A stretch of 64,000 nucleotides of DNA from an uncultured Bacteroidia bacterium (GCA_902774145.1 CACYHC010000002.1:23390-87389); one strand, 5' to 3'. Positions 26,482-35,786 are shown, counted from the stretch's first letter. A program made the numbers and translations. Notes: generated from the letters alone by a model not told the origin.

Positions 26482-27157
26482 CGCTGCTCTCCAGGTGGTC
26501 TCTCTCCACCGTGTAGCGGATGGGTTTTTCCATAAAGATGGAACTGTAGAAAGCATCCCATTGCCCCGCTTCCCAGATTTGAACGAGCTGTTCGATGTCG
26601 GCGTCCTTCCCCTTGGGGTCGTAGCGCGCCTTGAGGTCCTGTGAGAACAGTTTGGCCACCACCTGCCAGAAGCCGGCCACGAAGCCGCTTTCGTAGGTTT
26701 TGATCAGGTCGTAGGGACACCTCCCGCATTCGCGGTCGATCAGCCGCATCAGGACGACGCCCTGGCTGATGGTCATATTCCGGATGTCCTTTTCGAACAG
26801 GCGGAAAAGTTCCTTCTCCACATCGTCGATATAGCGGTTGCGCTGCGAGCGTTTGCTGACATCGGCGGCGAGGGTGCTGTCCACCTGGCGGATCATTTTC
26901 CTCCCCGCGAGCGCATAGGGGTAGACGCGGTTGAAATTGTAGACCAGTTTGTATTTCTTGCGCCAGTCGTTGCCTTTGCGCCGGCCGCGGCGGTTCCGGG
27001 GGAAGACCCAGACCGGATCGATGACATCCCGGAAAACGGTGTCCCCGTTCTCCTCTACCTCATAGTACATCAGATAGCCCCCCTTGACCGGCCACTGGGC
27101 GAGCAGGGCGGGTGTGGCGGCCAGCAGGGAAAGGAGTATGAGGAGCGCTTTTCGCAT
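26459..27157 (-). CDS. DUF4294 exported protein
   Basis: Predicted periplasmic or surface protein, 232 residues, with a signal peptide MRKALLILLSLLAATPALLA. The body has the DUF4294 features: GDTVFRDVIDPVWVFP, a YKLVYNFNRVYPYA segment, and TISQGVVLMRLIDRECG. The family is Bacteroidota-specific and without known function; the conserved charged segments suggest an enzyme, but I do not assign one. Its -7 promoter box ends 7 bases before the ATG. Its last 23 bases overlap the convergent LpxH-like gene. Confidence 0.82.
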   Translation of the reverse strand: MRKALLILLSLLAATPALLAQWPVKGGYLMYYEVEENGDTVFRDVIDPVWVFPRNRRGRRKGNDWRKKYKLVYNFNRVYPYALAGRKMIRQVDSTLAADVSKRSQRNRYIDDVEKELFRLFEKDIRNMTISQGVVLMRLIDRECGRCPYDLIKTYESGFVAGFWQVVAKLFSQDLKARYDPKGKDADIEQLVQIWEAGQWDAFYSSIFMEKPIRYTVERDHLESSVKPLKKK

Positions 27158-27164
27158 GGCGGGA

Positions 27165-27172
27165 CAAAGATA
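27165..27172 (-). promoter_or_regulatory. -7 box of the DUF4294 gene promoter
   Basis: Minus-strand TATCTTTG, exact -7 consensus, 7 bases before the ATG. No good -33 box seen. It shares the 266-base gap with the rplP promoter; the rest of that gap is AT-rich with no gene. Confidence 0.6.
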
Positions 27173-27307
27173 ACAATCTTTTTGATACCGGAGCTTCGTC
27201 CAAAACTGCGGAAAGTTTTTTTTAACAGGTTATGTAAACCCCTGAAAAAAAGAAGATTGACTGTGCAGTTCCCGCGTCGAAAATCTGTAAAAAAATGATA
27301 AAAAAGA

Positions 27308-27337
27308 TTTGCATTTGCAGAATTTTTACTAAATTTG
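27308..27337 (+). promoter_or_regulatory. Promoter of rplP operon
   Basis: TTTG (27308-27311), 18-base spacer, TAAATTTG (27330-27337). This independent promoter explains how the second part of the ribosomal cluster is expressed away from the rplC part. The leader is about 85 bases. Confidence 0.78.
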
Positions 27338-27341
27338 CAGT

Positions 27342-27355
27342 CCCAAAAATTGGGG
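27342..27355 (+). other. 5'-leader hairpin of rplP operon
   Basis: CCCAA / TTGGG stem with an AAA loop starting 4 bases after the -7 box, matching the position and shape of the hairpin in the rplC leader. Role unknown. Confidence 0.4.
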
Positions 27356-27423
27356 TATTCTGGCGTAATGTCCTGAATATCACTGATTTGGATTGAATTT
27401 TATGTTTTTAAAGTAATACTGCG

Positions 27424-27843
27424 ATGTTACAACCCAAGAGAACCAAATTCAGAAGGGAACAGAAGAACCGCATGAAAGGTATGGCCCAGCGCGGCAACCA
27501 GCTCGCGTTCGGCTCCTTCGGTATCAAGACCCTTGAAAATTGTTGGCTTACCGCACAGCAGATCGAGGCCGCCCGTCAGGCGATCTCCCGTTACATGAAC
27601 CGTGAGGGCCAGATCTGGATCCGTGTATTCCCGGTGAAGCCCGTGACGAAGAAACCGCTGGATACCCGTATGGGTAAGGGTAAGGGCGATCCCTACGGAT
27701 TCGTCGCGCCCATCACGCCCGGCCGCATCCTCTTCGAGGCGGAAGGCGTGTCCCTGGAAATCGCCAAGGAGGCTATGCGTCTCGGCGCCAACAAGCTCCC
27801 CGTCGCCACCAAGTTCGTGGTCCGCAGGGATTATGTAGAATAA
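27424..27843 (+). CDS. rplP: 50S ribosomal protein L16 (uL16)
   Basis: 50S protein near the A site, 139 residues. Seen: [18 protein letters not shown], the [15 protein letters not shown] segment, and [14 protein letters not shown], which surrounds the functional loop. It opens the second ribosomal transcript, directly behind its own promoter, instead of following rpsC. Confidence 0.97.
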   Translation: MLQPKRTKFRREQKNRMKGMAQRGNQLAFGSFGIKTLENCWLTAQQIEAARQAISRYMNREGQIWIRVFPVKPVTKKPLDTRMGKGKGDPYGFVAPITPGRILFEAEGVSLEIAKEAMRLGANKLPVATKFVVRRDYVE

Positions 27844-27861
27844 TTAAAGGAGAAAGGAACA

Positions 27862-28056
27862 ATGAAAGCATCAGAAGCACGCGAAATGTCCATCCAGGAC
27901 CTGCGCGACCGGATTGAGGTCGAAAAGAACAACCTCGACACGATGAAGATCAATCACGCGATTTCTCCGCTGGAAGACACTTCCAAAATCAAAAAGTCCA
28001 GAAGGGATATCGCTCTTATGATCACTATCCTTGCTGAAAAAGAAAAACAGAACTAA
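27862..28056 (+). CDS. rpmC: 50S ribosomal protein L29 (uL29)
   Basis: Small helical tunnel-exit protein, 64 residues, beginning MKASEAREMSIQDLRDRIEV. AAAGGAG (27846-27852) nine bases before the ATG is a Shine-Dalgarno-like site. Confidence 0.95.
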   Translation: MKASEAREMSIQDLRDRIEVEKNNLDTMKINHAISPLEDTSKIKKSRRDIALMITILAEKEKQN

Positions 28057-28068
28057 AAAGCAGAAGTT

Positions 28069-28323
28069 ATGGAAAGAAATCTTCGCAAGGAAAGAATGGG
28101 TGTCGTGGTCAGCAACAAGATGGACAAGACCATCGTGGTTGCCATCGAGGCCAAGGAGAAGCACCCCCTGTACGGCAAGTTCGTAAAGAAGACCACCAAG
28201 TTCGTCGCTCAGGATGAAAAGAACGAATGCGGCGTGGGCGACACCGTACGCATCATGGAGACCCGTCCTCTGTCCAAGACAAAGAACTGGAGATTAGTTG
28301 AAATCGTAGAAAAAGCAAAGTAG
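28069..28323 (+). CDS. rpsQ: 30S ribosomal protein S17 (uS17)
   Basis: Primary 16S rRNA-binding OB-fold protein, 84 residues. Seen: [33 protein letters not shown] and [19 protein letters not shown]. rplN follows after 4 bases. Confidence 0.96.
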   Translation: MERNLRKERMGVVVSNKMDKTIVVAIEAKEKHPLYGKFVKKTTKFVAQDEKNECGVGDTVRIMETRPLSKTKNWRLVEIVEKAK

Positions 28324-28327
28324 CCTT

Positions 28328-28693
28328 ATGATACAGCAGGAAACCCGTTTGCAGGTGGCCGACAACAGCGGCGCGAAGGAAGTCCTTTGCATCCGCGTGT
28401 TGGGCGGAACCCACCATCGTTACGCTTCCGTGGGCGACATGATCGTCGTCGCGGTGAAGAACGCCATCCCCGGCGGCGACGCCAAGAAGGGGACGGTGTC
28501 GAAAGCAGTCGTGGTACGCACGAAGAAGGAAGTGCGCCGTCCCGACGGATCCTACATCCGCTTCGACGACAACGCCTGTGTCCTTCTCAACAATGCCGGC
28601 GAACTCCGCGGAACCCGTATTTTCGGACCGGTCGCGAGGGAGCTGCGCGAGAACTATATGAAGATTGTTTCACTGGCACCGGAGGTCCTTTAA
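28328..28693 (+). CDS. rplN: 50S ribosomal protein L14 (uL14)
   Basis: 50S interface protein, 121 residues, beginning [23 protein letters not shown], written here in part: VADNSGAKE is the family signature. The tail [21 protein letters not shown] is complete in sense and ends in SLAPEVL. Confidence 0.97.
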   Translation: MIQQETRLQVADNSGAKEVLCIRVLGGTHHRYASVGDMIVVAVKNAIPGGDAKKGTVSKAVVVRTKKEVRRPDGSYIRFDDNACVLLNNAGELRGTRIFGPVARELRENYMKIVSLAPEVL

Positions 28694-28705
28694 TTCAACA
28701 CGTCT

Positions 28706-29023
28706 ATGAAAAAGATTCATATCAAGAAAGGTGACACCGTGTATGTGAACGCCGGGAACGACAAGGGCAAGACCGGAAAGGTCCTCTCCGTCATCCCGTC
28801 CAAAGACCGCGCCATCGTAGAGGGCGTGAACATGGTCAGCAAGCACACCAAGCCGAATTCCAAGCAGCCCCAGGGCGGCATCGTCAAGCAGGAAGCCGGC
28901 ATCCACATTTCCAATCTCAATCTTATCGATCCCCAGTCCGGAAAGCCTACGCGCGTAGGTTACAAGACCGTGGACGGCAAGAAAGTCCGTTTCGCTAAAA
29001 AATCCGGTGAGGAAATCAAGTAA
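28706..29023 (+). CDS. rplX: 50S ribosomal protein L24 (uL24)
   Basis: Assembly-initiating 50S protein, 105 residues, with the KOW motif [19 protein letters not shown] and the downstream [14 protein letters not shown] segment. rplE starts 2 bases after the stop. Confidence 0.96.
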   Translation: MKKIHIKKGDTVYVNAGNDKGKTGKVLSVIPSKDRAIVEGVNMVSKHTKPNSKQPQGGIVKQEAGIHISNLNLIDPQSGKPTRVGYKTVDGKKVRFAKKSGEEIK

Positions 29024-29025
29024 TT

Positions 29026-29625
29026 ATGGCAAAGACTAAGAAAACAGAAGCAGTTGCGGCGGCGGTTCCGTCCAACTACGTTCCTGCCCTGAAGAAGGTG
29101 TATAAGGAGCAGATCGTGGACCAGCTTATGAAGCAGTTCGGTTATACCACGGTCATGCAGGCCCCGAGGCTTCTCAAGATTACCTTGAACGAAGGCGTCG
29201 GCGACGCGACCCAGGACAAGAAGATTGTCGAGGAAGCGGCGGCCGAGCTTTCCCTCATCACCGGCCAGAAGGCGGTCATCACCGCCTCCAAGAAGGACGT
29301 TTCCAACTTCAAGCTGCGCCGCGGCATGCCTATCGGCACCAAGGTGACGCTTCGTGACGTCAAGATGTACGAATTCCTGGAGAGGCTCATCCGTGTGGCG
29401 CTTCCCCGTATCCGCGACTTCAACGGCATCGCCGAGAAGATGGACGGACAGGGTAACTTCACCCTCGGTATCAAGGAGCAGATCATCTTCCCTGAAATCG
29501 ACATCGACAAGAACCCCCGTATCCACGGTCTGGAGATCACGTTTGTGACGACGGCCCGCACCGACGAGGAGTGCCACGCCCTGCTCGCCGCCTTCGGCCT
29601 GCCCTTCAAGAAACATAACAAATAA
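29026..29625 (+). CDS. rplE: 50S ribosomal protein L5 (uL5)
   Basis: 5S rRNA-binding protein of the central protuberance, 199 residues. A charged N-terminal extension of about 18 residues precedes the family core (ALKKVYKEQIVDQLMKQFGY, KLRRGMPIGTKVTLR, LPRIRDFNGI, GIKEQIIFPEIDIDK). Confidence 0.97.
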   Translation: MAKTKKTEAVAAAVPSNYVPALKKVYKEQIVDQLMKQFGYTTVMQAPRLLKITLNEGVGDATQDKKIVEEAAAELSLITGQKAVITASKKDVSNFKLRRGMPIGTKVTLRDVKMYEFLERLIRVALPRIRDFNGIAEKMDGQGNFTLGIKEQIIFPEIDIDKNPRIHGLEITFVTTARTDEECHALLAAFGLPFKKHNK

Positions 29626-29631
29626 GATACT

Positions 29632-29901
29632 ATGGCTAAAGAATCAATGAAAGCCCGCGAAGTAAAGCGCGCTAAACTGGTGGCGAAGTACGCAGAAAAG
29701 AGGAAGGCGCTCAAGGAGGCCGGTGACTGGGCCGCCTTGGACAAGCTCCCCAAGAATGCTTCCCCGGTACGCCTGCATAACCGCTGCTCCCTGACGGGAC
29801 GTCCCAAGGGCTATATGAGGGCCTTCGGCCTGAGCCGTATTCAGTTCCGTGAAATGGCCTCCAACGGTCTTATCCCGGGCGTCAAGAAGGCAAGTTGGTA
29901 A
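29632..29901 (+). CDS. rpsN: 30S ribosomal protein S14, zinc-free type (uS14)
   Basis: 30S head protein, 89 residues. Seen: [19 protein letters not shown] and [19 protein letters not shown]. It is the long form without the four-cysteine zinc site of the short form, so it does not depend on zinc. Confidence 0.96.
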   Translation: MAKESMKAREVKRAKLVAKYAEKRKALKEAGDWAALDKLPKNASPVRLHNRCSLTGRPKGYMRAFGLSRIQFREMASNGLIPGVKKASW

Positions 29902-29919
29902 TTCAAAAAGAGAAACGAT

Positions 29920-30315
29920 ATGACTGATCCCATTGCAGATTATCTCACCAGGATCCGCAACGCTTATATGGCGGGAAAGAAGGTCGTGGAAATTCCTTCG
30001 TCCAAGATGAAGGAAGCGATGACCAAGATCCTCTGCGAGAAAGGATACATCCTCAGCTACAAGGTAGTCGAGGGAACTCCTTACAACACCATCAAAATCG
30101 CCCTCAAGTATCATCCCCAGACCAAGATGGCGGCCATCAAGAAGATTGAAAGGGTCTCCACGCCGGGTCTGCGCCGGTATACTGACGTGAAAGACATGCC
30201 CCGCGTCCTGAACGGACTCGGCATCGCCGTGATTTCCACGTCCAAGGGCCTCGTTACCGACAAGGAAGCCAGGGAAATGGGCGTCGGCGGCGAAGTGATT
30301 TGTTACGTATATTAA
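29920..30315 (+). CDS. rpsH: 30S ribosomal protein S8 (uS8)
   Basis: 16S rRNA-binding protein of the platform, 131 residues: MTDPIADYLTRIRNAYMA at the start and the C-terminal signature STSKGLVTDKEAREMGVGG. In Escherichia coli it represses its operon; no operator was identified here. Confidence 0.97.
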   Translation: MTDPIADYLTRIRNAYMAGKKVVEIPSSKMKEAMTKILCEKGYILSYKVVEGTPYNTIKIALKYHPQTKMAAIKKIERVSTPGLRRYTDVKDMPRVLNGLGIAVISTSKGLVTDKEAREMGVGGEVICYVY

Positions 30316-30333
30316 TTTAAATCATTTTATTGA

Positions 30334-30894
30334 ATGTCACGAATTGGTAAATTGCCTGTAAGCCTTCCGTCCGGCGTCAGCGTTTCGCTCGAGGCCGGCA
30401 ACGTGGTGAAGGTTAAAGGACCTCTCGGTGAAATGAGCCAGAAAGTCGATCCCGACATCAAGGTCACCGTTGAGGACAATCAGATCAAGTTCGAACGCCC
30501 GACCGACCTTCCCCGTCACCGTTCGATGCACGGTCTCTACCGTGCCCTGGTGCACAATATGGTCGTCGGCGTGTCCGAAGGTTTCACCACCCGGCAGGAA
30601 CTTGTCGGCGTCGGTTTCCGCGTAGCCCAGCAGGGCCAGCTTCTCATTTTCTCCCTCGGCTTCTCCCACGACATCCACTTCCTCCTTCCCAAGGAGGTGA
30701 GCGCCGATGTTCCCCAGGTCAAGAAGGGCGAGAACCCCGTTCTCGTGCTCAAGAGCTGCGACAAGCAGCTGGTCGGCCAGGTAGCGGCCAAGATCCGTTC
30801 CTTCCGCAAGCCTGAACCTTACAAGGGCAAGGGTATCAAGTTCGTCGGTGAACAGCTCCGCCGCAAGGCCGGCAAGACTGCAGCCGCTAAATAA
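30334..30894 (+). CDS. rplF: 50S ribosomal protein L6 (uL6)
   Basis: 50S stalk-base protein, 186 residues with two repeated L6 folds. Seen: MSRIGKLPVSLPSGV, the GVSEGFTTRQELVGVGFRV segment and the signature PEPYKGKGIKFVGEQLRRK. Confidence 0.97.
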   Translation: MSRIGKLPVSLPSGVSVSLEAGNVVKVKGPLGEMSQKVDPDIKVTVEDNQIKFERPTDLPRHRSMHGLYRALVHNMVVGVSEGFTTRQELVGVGFRVAQQGQLLIFSLGFSHDIHFLLPKEVSADVPQVKKGENPVLVLKSCDKQLVGQVAAKIRSFRKPEPYKGKGIKFVGEQLRRKAGKTAAAK

Positions 30895-30910
30895 TTAGGA
30901 GGATACAATT

Positions 30911-31273
30911 ATGGCACTTTCAAGAATAGAAAGAAGAAAAAGGATTCACTACCGTATCCGCAAGCACGTTAACGGAACGGCCGAGCGCCCGCGCATGGTC
31001 GTCTTCCGCTCCAACAAGCAGATCTATGTCCAGGTGATTGACGACGAGCAGGGCAAGACCCTCGCCGCGGCTTCTTCCGTGGAGAAGGATCTCGCCGCCG
31101 CCTGCAAAGGCAAGACCGGTGTCGAGGCTGCCGCCATCGTCGGCAAGGCCATCGCCGAGCGCGCCCTTGCCAAGGGGATTACCATCATTTCCTTCGACCG
31201 CGGAGGTTATCTCTTCCACGGCCGGGTCAAGAGTTTGGCTGACGCTGCCCGCGAAGGCGGTCTCGTATTCTAA
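30911..31273 (+). CDS. rplR: 50S ribosomal protein L18 (uL18)
   Basis: 5S rRNA-binding protein, 120 residues: [20 protein letters not shown] and [20 protein letters not shown] are the recognisable segments. A full Shine-Dalgarno AGGAGG (30897-30902) stands 8 bases before the ATG. Confidence 0.97.
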   Translation: MALSRIERRKRIHYRIRKHVNGTAERPRMVVFRSNKQIYVQVIDDEQGKTLAAASSVEKDLAAACKGKTGVEAAAIVGKAIAERALAKGITIISFDRGGYLFHGRVKSLADAAREGGLVF

Positions 31274-31284
31274 CAGAAACGACT

Positions 31285-31803
31285 ATGGCAAATACGAATG
31301 TTAAAAGAGTAAAGACCTCTGACCTTGAGCTCAAGGACAGGCTGGTCGCCATCCAGAGGGTTACCAAGGTGACCAAGGGTGGTCGTCACTTCCGCTTTGC
31401 GGCCATTGTTGTCGTGGGCGACGAAAACGGTGTCGTCGGTTACGGCCTGGGTAAGGCCAACGAGGTTACCGCTGCGATTGCGAAGGGTGTCGAGGACGCG
31501 AAGAAGAATCTCGTGAAGATTCCCGTCATCAACTCCACCATTCCGCACGAGCAGGAGTCCAAGTTCGGCGGTTCCCGCGTGTTCATGAAGCCCGCGGCCC
31601 CCGGTACCGGTGTCAAGGCCGGCGGTGCTATGCGTGCCGTGTTCGAGTCGGCCGGCGTACAGAACGTTCTGGCGAAGTCCAAGGGTTCTTCCAACCCCCA
31701 CAACCTCGTCAAGGCGACGGTTACCGCCCTGACCGAAATGCGTGATGCGTACACTGTCGCCGGTCTGCGCGGTGTCCCTATGTCCAAGGTATTCAACGGA
31801 TAG
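31285..31803 (+). CDS. rpsE: 30S ribosomal protein S5 (uS5)
   Basis: Decoding-fidelity protein, 172 residues: the double-stranded-RNA-binding-like N domain ([38 protein letters not shown]) and the C domain ending in [14 protein letters not shown]. Standard position between rplR and rpmD. Confidence 0.97.
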   Translation: MANTNVKRVKTSDLELKDRLVAIQRVTKVTKGGRHFRFAAIVVVGDENGVVGYGLGKANEVTAAIAKGVEDAKKNLVKIPVINSTIPHEQESKFGGSRVFMKPAAPGTGVKAGGAMRAVFESAGVQNVLAKSKGSSNPHNLVKATVTALTEMRDAYTVAGLRGVPMSKVFNG

Positions 31804-31814
31804 GAGGAAGCGTT

Positions 31815-31997
31815 ATGGCAAAGTACAAAATTACCCAGATCGTCAGCAGCAACGGTGAGACCAAGCGCCAGAAGGACAACCTCCGGTGCCTGGGCATCCG
31901 CCGTATGCACCAGACCGTAGAGGTCGAGAAGAACCCCGTTTCCACCGGTATGGTGGCGAAGGTGGCCCACCTCTGCAAAGTTGAAGAAATTGATTAA
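31815..31997 (+). CDS. rpmD: 50S ribosomal protein L30 (uL30)
   Basis: 60-residue 50S protein: YKITQIVSSNGETKRQKDNL and CLGIRRMHQTVEVEKNP. AGGAGG (31802-31807) overlaps the rpsE stop and lies 7 bases before the ATG. Confidence 0.95.
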   Translation: MAKYKITQIVSSNGETKRQKDNLRCLGIRRMHQTVEVEKNPVSTGMVAKVAHLCKVEEID

Positions 31998-32010
31998 GGA
32001 GGGTTAAACG

Positions 32011-32463
32011 ATGAAACTTGAAAATTTGACTCCCGCTAAAGGTTCGACTTCATCCGTCAAGCGCGTAGGTCGCGGCCAGGGTTCCGGAAAGGGCGGCACC
32101 GCCACCCGTGGAACCAAGGGTGCGCAGGCGCGTGCCGGTTACGAACACAAGATTGGTTTCGAAGGAGGCCAGATGCCGATTCAGCGGCGTCTTCCCAAGT
32201 TCGGATTCAAGAATCCCAACCGTGTGGAATACCAGGCCGTGAACCTGGACGCCATTCAGGCTATCGCTGAGAAGAGCGGTGCCGCCGCTGTGAATCCCGA
32301 TGATTTCCGCGCGGCCGGACTCGCTGCCAAGACCGACCTGGTCAAGGTGCTCGGCAACGGGGAAATCACCGTGGCTGTCGAGGTGGTCGCCGATGCGTTC
32401 TCCAAGAGCGCCATTGCGAAGATTGAGGCGGCCGGAGGAAAGGCTACCGTAATCGGAAAGTAA
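32011..32463 (+). CDS. rplO: 50S ribosomal protein L15 (uL15)
   Basis: Late-assembly 50S protein, 150 residues. The Gly-rich N-terminus has VGRGQGSGKGGTATRGTKG and then GFEGGQMPIQRRLPKFGF. AAGGAGGG (31996-32003) 7 bases before the ATG is a strong Shine-Dalgarno-like site. secY starts 1 base after the stop. Confidence 0.97.
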   Translation: MKLENLTPAKGSTSSVKRVGRGQGSGKGGTATRGTKGAQARAGYEHKIGFEGGQMPIQRRLPKFGFKNPNRVEYQAVNLDAIQAIAEKSGAAAVNPDDFRAAGLAAKTDLVKVLGNGEITVAVEVVADAFSKSAIAKIEAAGGKATVIGK

Positions 32464-32464
32464 T

Positions 32465-33799
32465 ATGAAGTTCGTAGAAACTATCAAAAACATCTTCAAG
32501 ATTGAAGAACTCCGCAAGCGGATCGTCTACACGATGCTCCTGATCCTGGTGTACAGGTTCGGGTGCTTCGTGGTGCTTCCGGGCATCGACGCGTCCATGC
32601 TTGCCGGGCTCCAGGGGAGCACGCAGGAAGGTCTTGTCGGCCTCCTGAACATGTTCTCCGGCGGTGCCTTCGGAAACGCTTCGATCTTTGCGCTGGGTGT
32701 GATGCCTTACATCTCGGCATCCATCGTCATCCAGCTGCTGGGTGTTTTCGTCCCCTACTTCCGCAAACTCCAGATGGAGGGCGAAAGCGGACGGAAAAAG
32801 ATGAATCAGCTGACGCGGTATCTGACCCTCGTCGTCATCTGCATCCAGGCTCCCGCTTACCTTACTTCCATCCATAGCCAGATTCCCGGCGACGCCTTCG
32901 TGGCCGTGCGCAGGCTCGGTTGGAGCAATTTTGCCTTCAACCTGATCTCCACGATCATCCTGATGGCCGGGTCGATGTTCGTGATGTGGCTCGGCGAGCG
33001 CATCACCGACCGGGGTATCGGCAATGGTATCTCCCTGATCATTATGATCGGTATCGTCGCCCGTCTGCCTTATGCGCTTGCGGCTGAAATCGGCGAGAAG
33101 GTCGCTGCCACCAACGGTGGTTTCCTCCTCTTGATTGTCGAGTTCCTGATCTGGTTCTTCGTCATCATCGCCGCGATTGCGCTGGTACAGGCGGTCCGCA
33201 AGGTGCCCGTGCAGTATGCCAAGCGGGTGATTGGCAACCGCCAGTACGGCGGTGTCCGCCAGTACATCCCCCTCAAGGTCAATGCCGCGGGCGTGATGCC
33301 TATCATCTTTGCGCAGGCCCTGATGCTCTTCCCCATCCTCTTCTCGCAGTGGGATTCCACGCGGGGACTGGCTGCCACGCTGAGCAATTACACGGGCTTC
33401 TGGTATAACTTCATTTTCGCACTGCTCGTCATTGTGTTTACGTATTTCTATACGGCCGTTACCGTGAACCCCACGATGATGGCGGAGAATATCAAGCAGA
33501 ACGGCGGGTTCATCCCCGGAGTAAAGCCCGGCAAGAAGACCGCGGAGAAACTCGACTCCATCATGTCGAGAATCACCTTCCCCGGATCCGTATTCCTGGC
33601 CATGATCGCTATACTTCCGGCGTTTGCGATGATTTTCGGAATCAACAACCAGTTTGCGAGCTTCTACGGCGGTACGTCGCTGCTGATTCTCGTGGGTGTC
33701 GTCCTGGATACGCTGCAGCAGATTGACAGCTACCTCCTCGTGCGCCACTACGACGGTCTGATGAAGACCGGCCGGCTGGTCGGACGTTCCGGTATGTAA
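32465..33799 (+). CDS. secY: Protein translocase subunit SecY
   Basis: Channel-forming subunit of the SecYEG translocon in the inner membrane, 444 residues with ten membrane helices. Seen: the signature GIDASMLAGL near helix 1, the plug/helix 2 segment FALGVMPYISASIVIQLL, GIGNGISLIIM, the ribosome-binding loop PVQYAKRV, and VNAAGVMPIIFAQAL. Its place between rplO and map is the usual one. Confidence 0.97.
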   Translation: MKFVETIKNIFKIEELRKRIVYTMLLILVYRFGCFVVLPGIDASMLAGLQGSTQEGLVGLLNMFSGGAFGNASIFALGVMPYISASIVIQLLGVFVPYFRKLQMEGESGRKKMNQLTRYLTLVVICIQAPAYLTSIHSQIPGDAFVAVRRLGWSNFAFNLISTIILMAGSMFVMWLGERITDRGIGNGISLIIMIGIVARLPYALAAEIGEKVAATNGGFLLLIVEFLIWFFVIIAAIALVQAVRKVPVQYAKRVIGNRQYGGVRQYIPLKVNAAGVMPIIFAQALMLFPILFSQWDSTRGLAATLSNYTGFWYNFIFALLVIVFTYFYTAVTVNPTMMAENIKQNGGFIPGVKPGKKTAEKLDSIMSRITFPGSVFLAMIAILPAFAMIFGINNQFASFYGGTSLLILVGVVLDTLQQIDSYLLVRHYDGLMKTGRLVGRSGM

Positions 33800-33820
33800 T
33801 TCCAAGCAAGAAAAAGTAGG

Positions 33821-34600
33821 ATGATCAAGCCCAAGACCGAAGAAGAGATTGCCCTGCTCAGGGAGAATGCGCTCATCGTCTCCAAGACGCTGGGTGAGGT
33901 CGGCAAGGCAGTGGAGCCCGGTGTCACCACCGCGGCCCTCTGCAAGATTGCCGACACCTGCATCCGTGACCACGGCGCAATCCCCAGCTTCCTCGGTTTT
34001 GAAGGCTTCCCCGCAGCCATCTGCGCGTCCGTGAACGATGTGGTGGTCCACGGCTTTCCGTCGGACTATGTCCTCCGCGAGGGCGACATCTTCACGGCCG
34101 ACATCGGCACGCTCTACAAGGGGTATAACGGCGATTCCGCGTACACCTTCCCGGTCGGGGAGGTGGACGCGAAAACGCAGAAACTCCTGGAGGTGACGAA
34201 GGCGTCCCTGTACAAGGGCATCGCAGCGGCTGTCGCGGGTGCACGCGTCGGCGATATCGGACACGCGGTGCAATCGTATGTCGAATCCTTCGGATTTTCC
34301 GTAGTCCGCGAACTCGAAGGCCACGGAATCGGCACCAAAATGCACGAGAACCCGGGCATTCCCAATTACGGGCGCCAGGGCCACGGGCCGCGGCTGTCGG
34401 AAGGAATGGTAATATGCATCGAACCGATGATCAATGCGGGAGGACGGGGTGTGTACCTGGCCAAGAACGGCTGGGCCGTCCATACCGCCGACAAGAGCAA
34501 TTCGGCGCATTTCGAACTTACGGTTGTTGTCCGTAAAGGCCATGCGGAGCAGTTGTCCACTTTCGACTGGATCGAGAAGGATGGCAAGTTTAAATTTTGA
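33821..34600 (+). CDS. map: Type I methionine aminopeptidase
   Basis: Removes N-terminal methionine from new proteins, 259 residues. Dinuclear metal ligands are in place: Asp in [14 protein letters not shown] (two), His in [14 protein letters not shown], Glu in CIEPM and Glu in [10 protein letters not shown]; the catalytic His is in VVVHGFP. Position between secY and infA is standard for Bacteroidota. Confidence 0.96.
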   Translation: MIKPKTEEEIALLRENALIVSKTLGEVGKAVEPGVTTAALCKIADTCIRDHGAIPSFLGFEGFPAAICASVNDVVVHGFPSDYVLREGDIFTADIGTLYKGYNGDSAYTFPVGEVDAKTQKLLEVTKASLYKGIAAAVAGARVGDIGHAVQSYVESFGFSVVRELEGHGIGTKMHENPGIPNYGRQGHGPRLSEGMVICIEPMINAGGRGVYLAKNGWAVHTADKSNSAHFELTVVVRKGHAEQLSTFDWIEKDGKFKF

Positions 34601-34612
34601 AGTGTAATTTCT

Positions 34613-34831
34613 ATGTCCAAGCAAGTATCGATAGAACAAGACGGAAAGGTGATCGAGACCCTTCCCAACGCTATGTTCAAGGTGGAACTCGAAAACGGTC
34701 ACGTCCTGCTCTGTACCCTCTCCGGCAAGATGCGGATGCACTTTATCCGCATTCTCCTCGGAGACAAGGTGCGGGTGGAAATTACACCTTACGATTTGAC
34801 CAGAGGCAGAATATCTTTCAGATACAAATAA
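34613..34831 (+). CDS. infA: Translation initiation factor IF-1
   Basis: A-site-binding OB-fold initiation factor, 72 residues: [39 protein letters not shown] and RGRISFRYK. rpmJ follows after 11 bases. Confidence 0.97.
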   Translation: MSKQVSIEQDGKVIETLPNAMFKVELENGHVLLCTLSGKMRMHFIRILLGDKVRVEITPYDLTRGRISFRYK

Positions 34832-34842
34832 AAATTATCGAT

Positions 34843-34959
34843 ATGAAAGTCAAAACATCCATCAAAAAGCGCAGCGAAGATTGCAAAATCGTCAGACGCA
34901 AAGGCCGCCTGTATGTAATCTGCAAGAAGAACCCCAAGTTCAAGATGCGCCAGGGTTAA
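34843..34959 (+). CDS. rpmJ: 50S ribosomal protein L36 (bL36), partly degenerate zinc site
   Basis: 38-residue ribosomal protein. Zinc-binding L36 has C11, C14, C27 and H33; here C14 and C27 remain but positions 11 and 33 are Ser and Phe, so zinc binding is unlikely. Sequence ends [10 protein letters not shown] as in other Bacteroidota. The ATG at 34843 gives the family length exactly. Confidence 0.93.
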   Translation: MKVKTSIKKRSEDCKIVRRKGRLYVICKKNPKFKMRQG

Positions 34960-34989
34960 TTTAAAGTAACAAATTAAGCAAGTATAATT

Positions 34990-35367
34990 ATGGCAAGAAT
35001 AGCCGGTGTTGATTTACCCAACAACAAAAGAGGAGAGATAGGTCTGACCTATATCTTCGGTATCGGACGCAGCTCCGCCAAAAAGATCCTCGAAGAGTGC
35101 GGAATCGACGAAAGCATCAAGGTCGGGGACTGGAACGACGAGCAGATTGCGAAGATCCGTGCCAAAATCAATGAGGAGTACAAGATCGAAGGTGAACTTC
35201 GTTCCTCCGTCCAGATGGACATCAAACGTCTGATGGACATCGGTTGCTACCGTGGCATCCGCCACCGTGCGGGTCTTCCCGTCCGCGGCCAGAGCACCAA
35301 GAACAATGCCCGTACCCGCAAGGGTAAGAAGAAGACTGTGGCCAACAAGAAGAAAGCGACCAAGTAA
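34990..35367 (+). CDS. rpsM: 30S ribosomal protein S13 (uS13)
   Basis: 30S head protein forming bridges to the 50S subunit, 125 residues: [20 protein letters not shown], the helix-two-turn-helix region, and the signature [20 protein letters not shown] with a lysine-rich tail. Confidence 0.97.
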   Translation: MARIAGVDLPNNKRGEIGLTYIFGIGRSSAKKILEECGIDESIKVGDWNDEQIAKIRAKINEEYKIEGELRSSVQMDIKRLMDIGCYRGIRHRAGLPVRGQSTKNNARTRKGKKKTVANKKKATK

Positions 35368-35380
35368 AAATTGATGAATT

Positions 35381-35767
35381 ATGGCAAAGAAAACTACAAC
35401 ATCCAAGAGGGTTGTCAAGGTTGAAGCTTATGGCGAGGCCCATATTTCATCGACCTTCAACAACGTCATCGTTTCGCTGACCAACGCCCAGGGCCAGGTC
35501 ATCAGCTGGGGTTCTGCCGGAAAGTGCGGTTTCCGCGGTTCCAAGAAGAACACCCCCTATGCCGCCCAGATGGCTGCGGAAGACGCTTCCAAGACCGCTT
35601 ATGATGCCGGTCTCCGCCGCGTCAAGTGCTATGTAAAGGGTCCCGGATCCGGCCGTGAGTCCGCCATCCGTACCATCAACAATGCGGGTATCATCGTGAC
35701 CGAGATCGTGGATGTCACCCCGATGCCCCACAATGGTTGCAGACCGAAAGGCCGTCGTAAAGTTTAA
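35381..35767 (+). CDS. rpsK: 30S ribosomal protein S11 (uS11)
   Basis: Platform protein near the mRNA exit, 128 residues: [19 protein letters not shown] and the tail [18 protein letters not shown], both near invariant in the family. rpsD follows after 19 bases. Confidence 0.97.
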   Translation: MAKKTTTSKRVVKVEAYGEAHISSTFNNVIVSLTNAQGQVISWGSAGKCGFRGSKKNTPYAAQMAAEDASKTAYDAGLRRVKCYVKGPGSGRESAIRTINNAGIIVTEIVDVTPMPHNGCRPKGRRKV

Positions 35768-35786
35768 CCTTTAAAAAGAAGTTACC

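Noticed and set aside
27158-27423. Possible small gene or RNA in the 266-base gap before rplP
   Set aside because: AT-rich gap accounted for by two divergent promoters and the rplP leader; no open frame or further structure found.
17865-27423. Mobile element or integrated island inside the ribosomal cluster
   Set aside because: No integrase, transposase, tRNA or flanking direct repeats; all genes are ordinary chromosomal genes with the same base composition.
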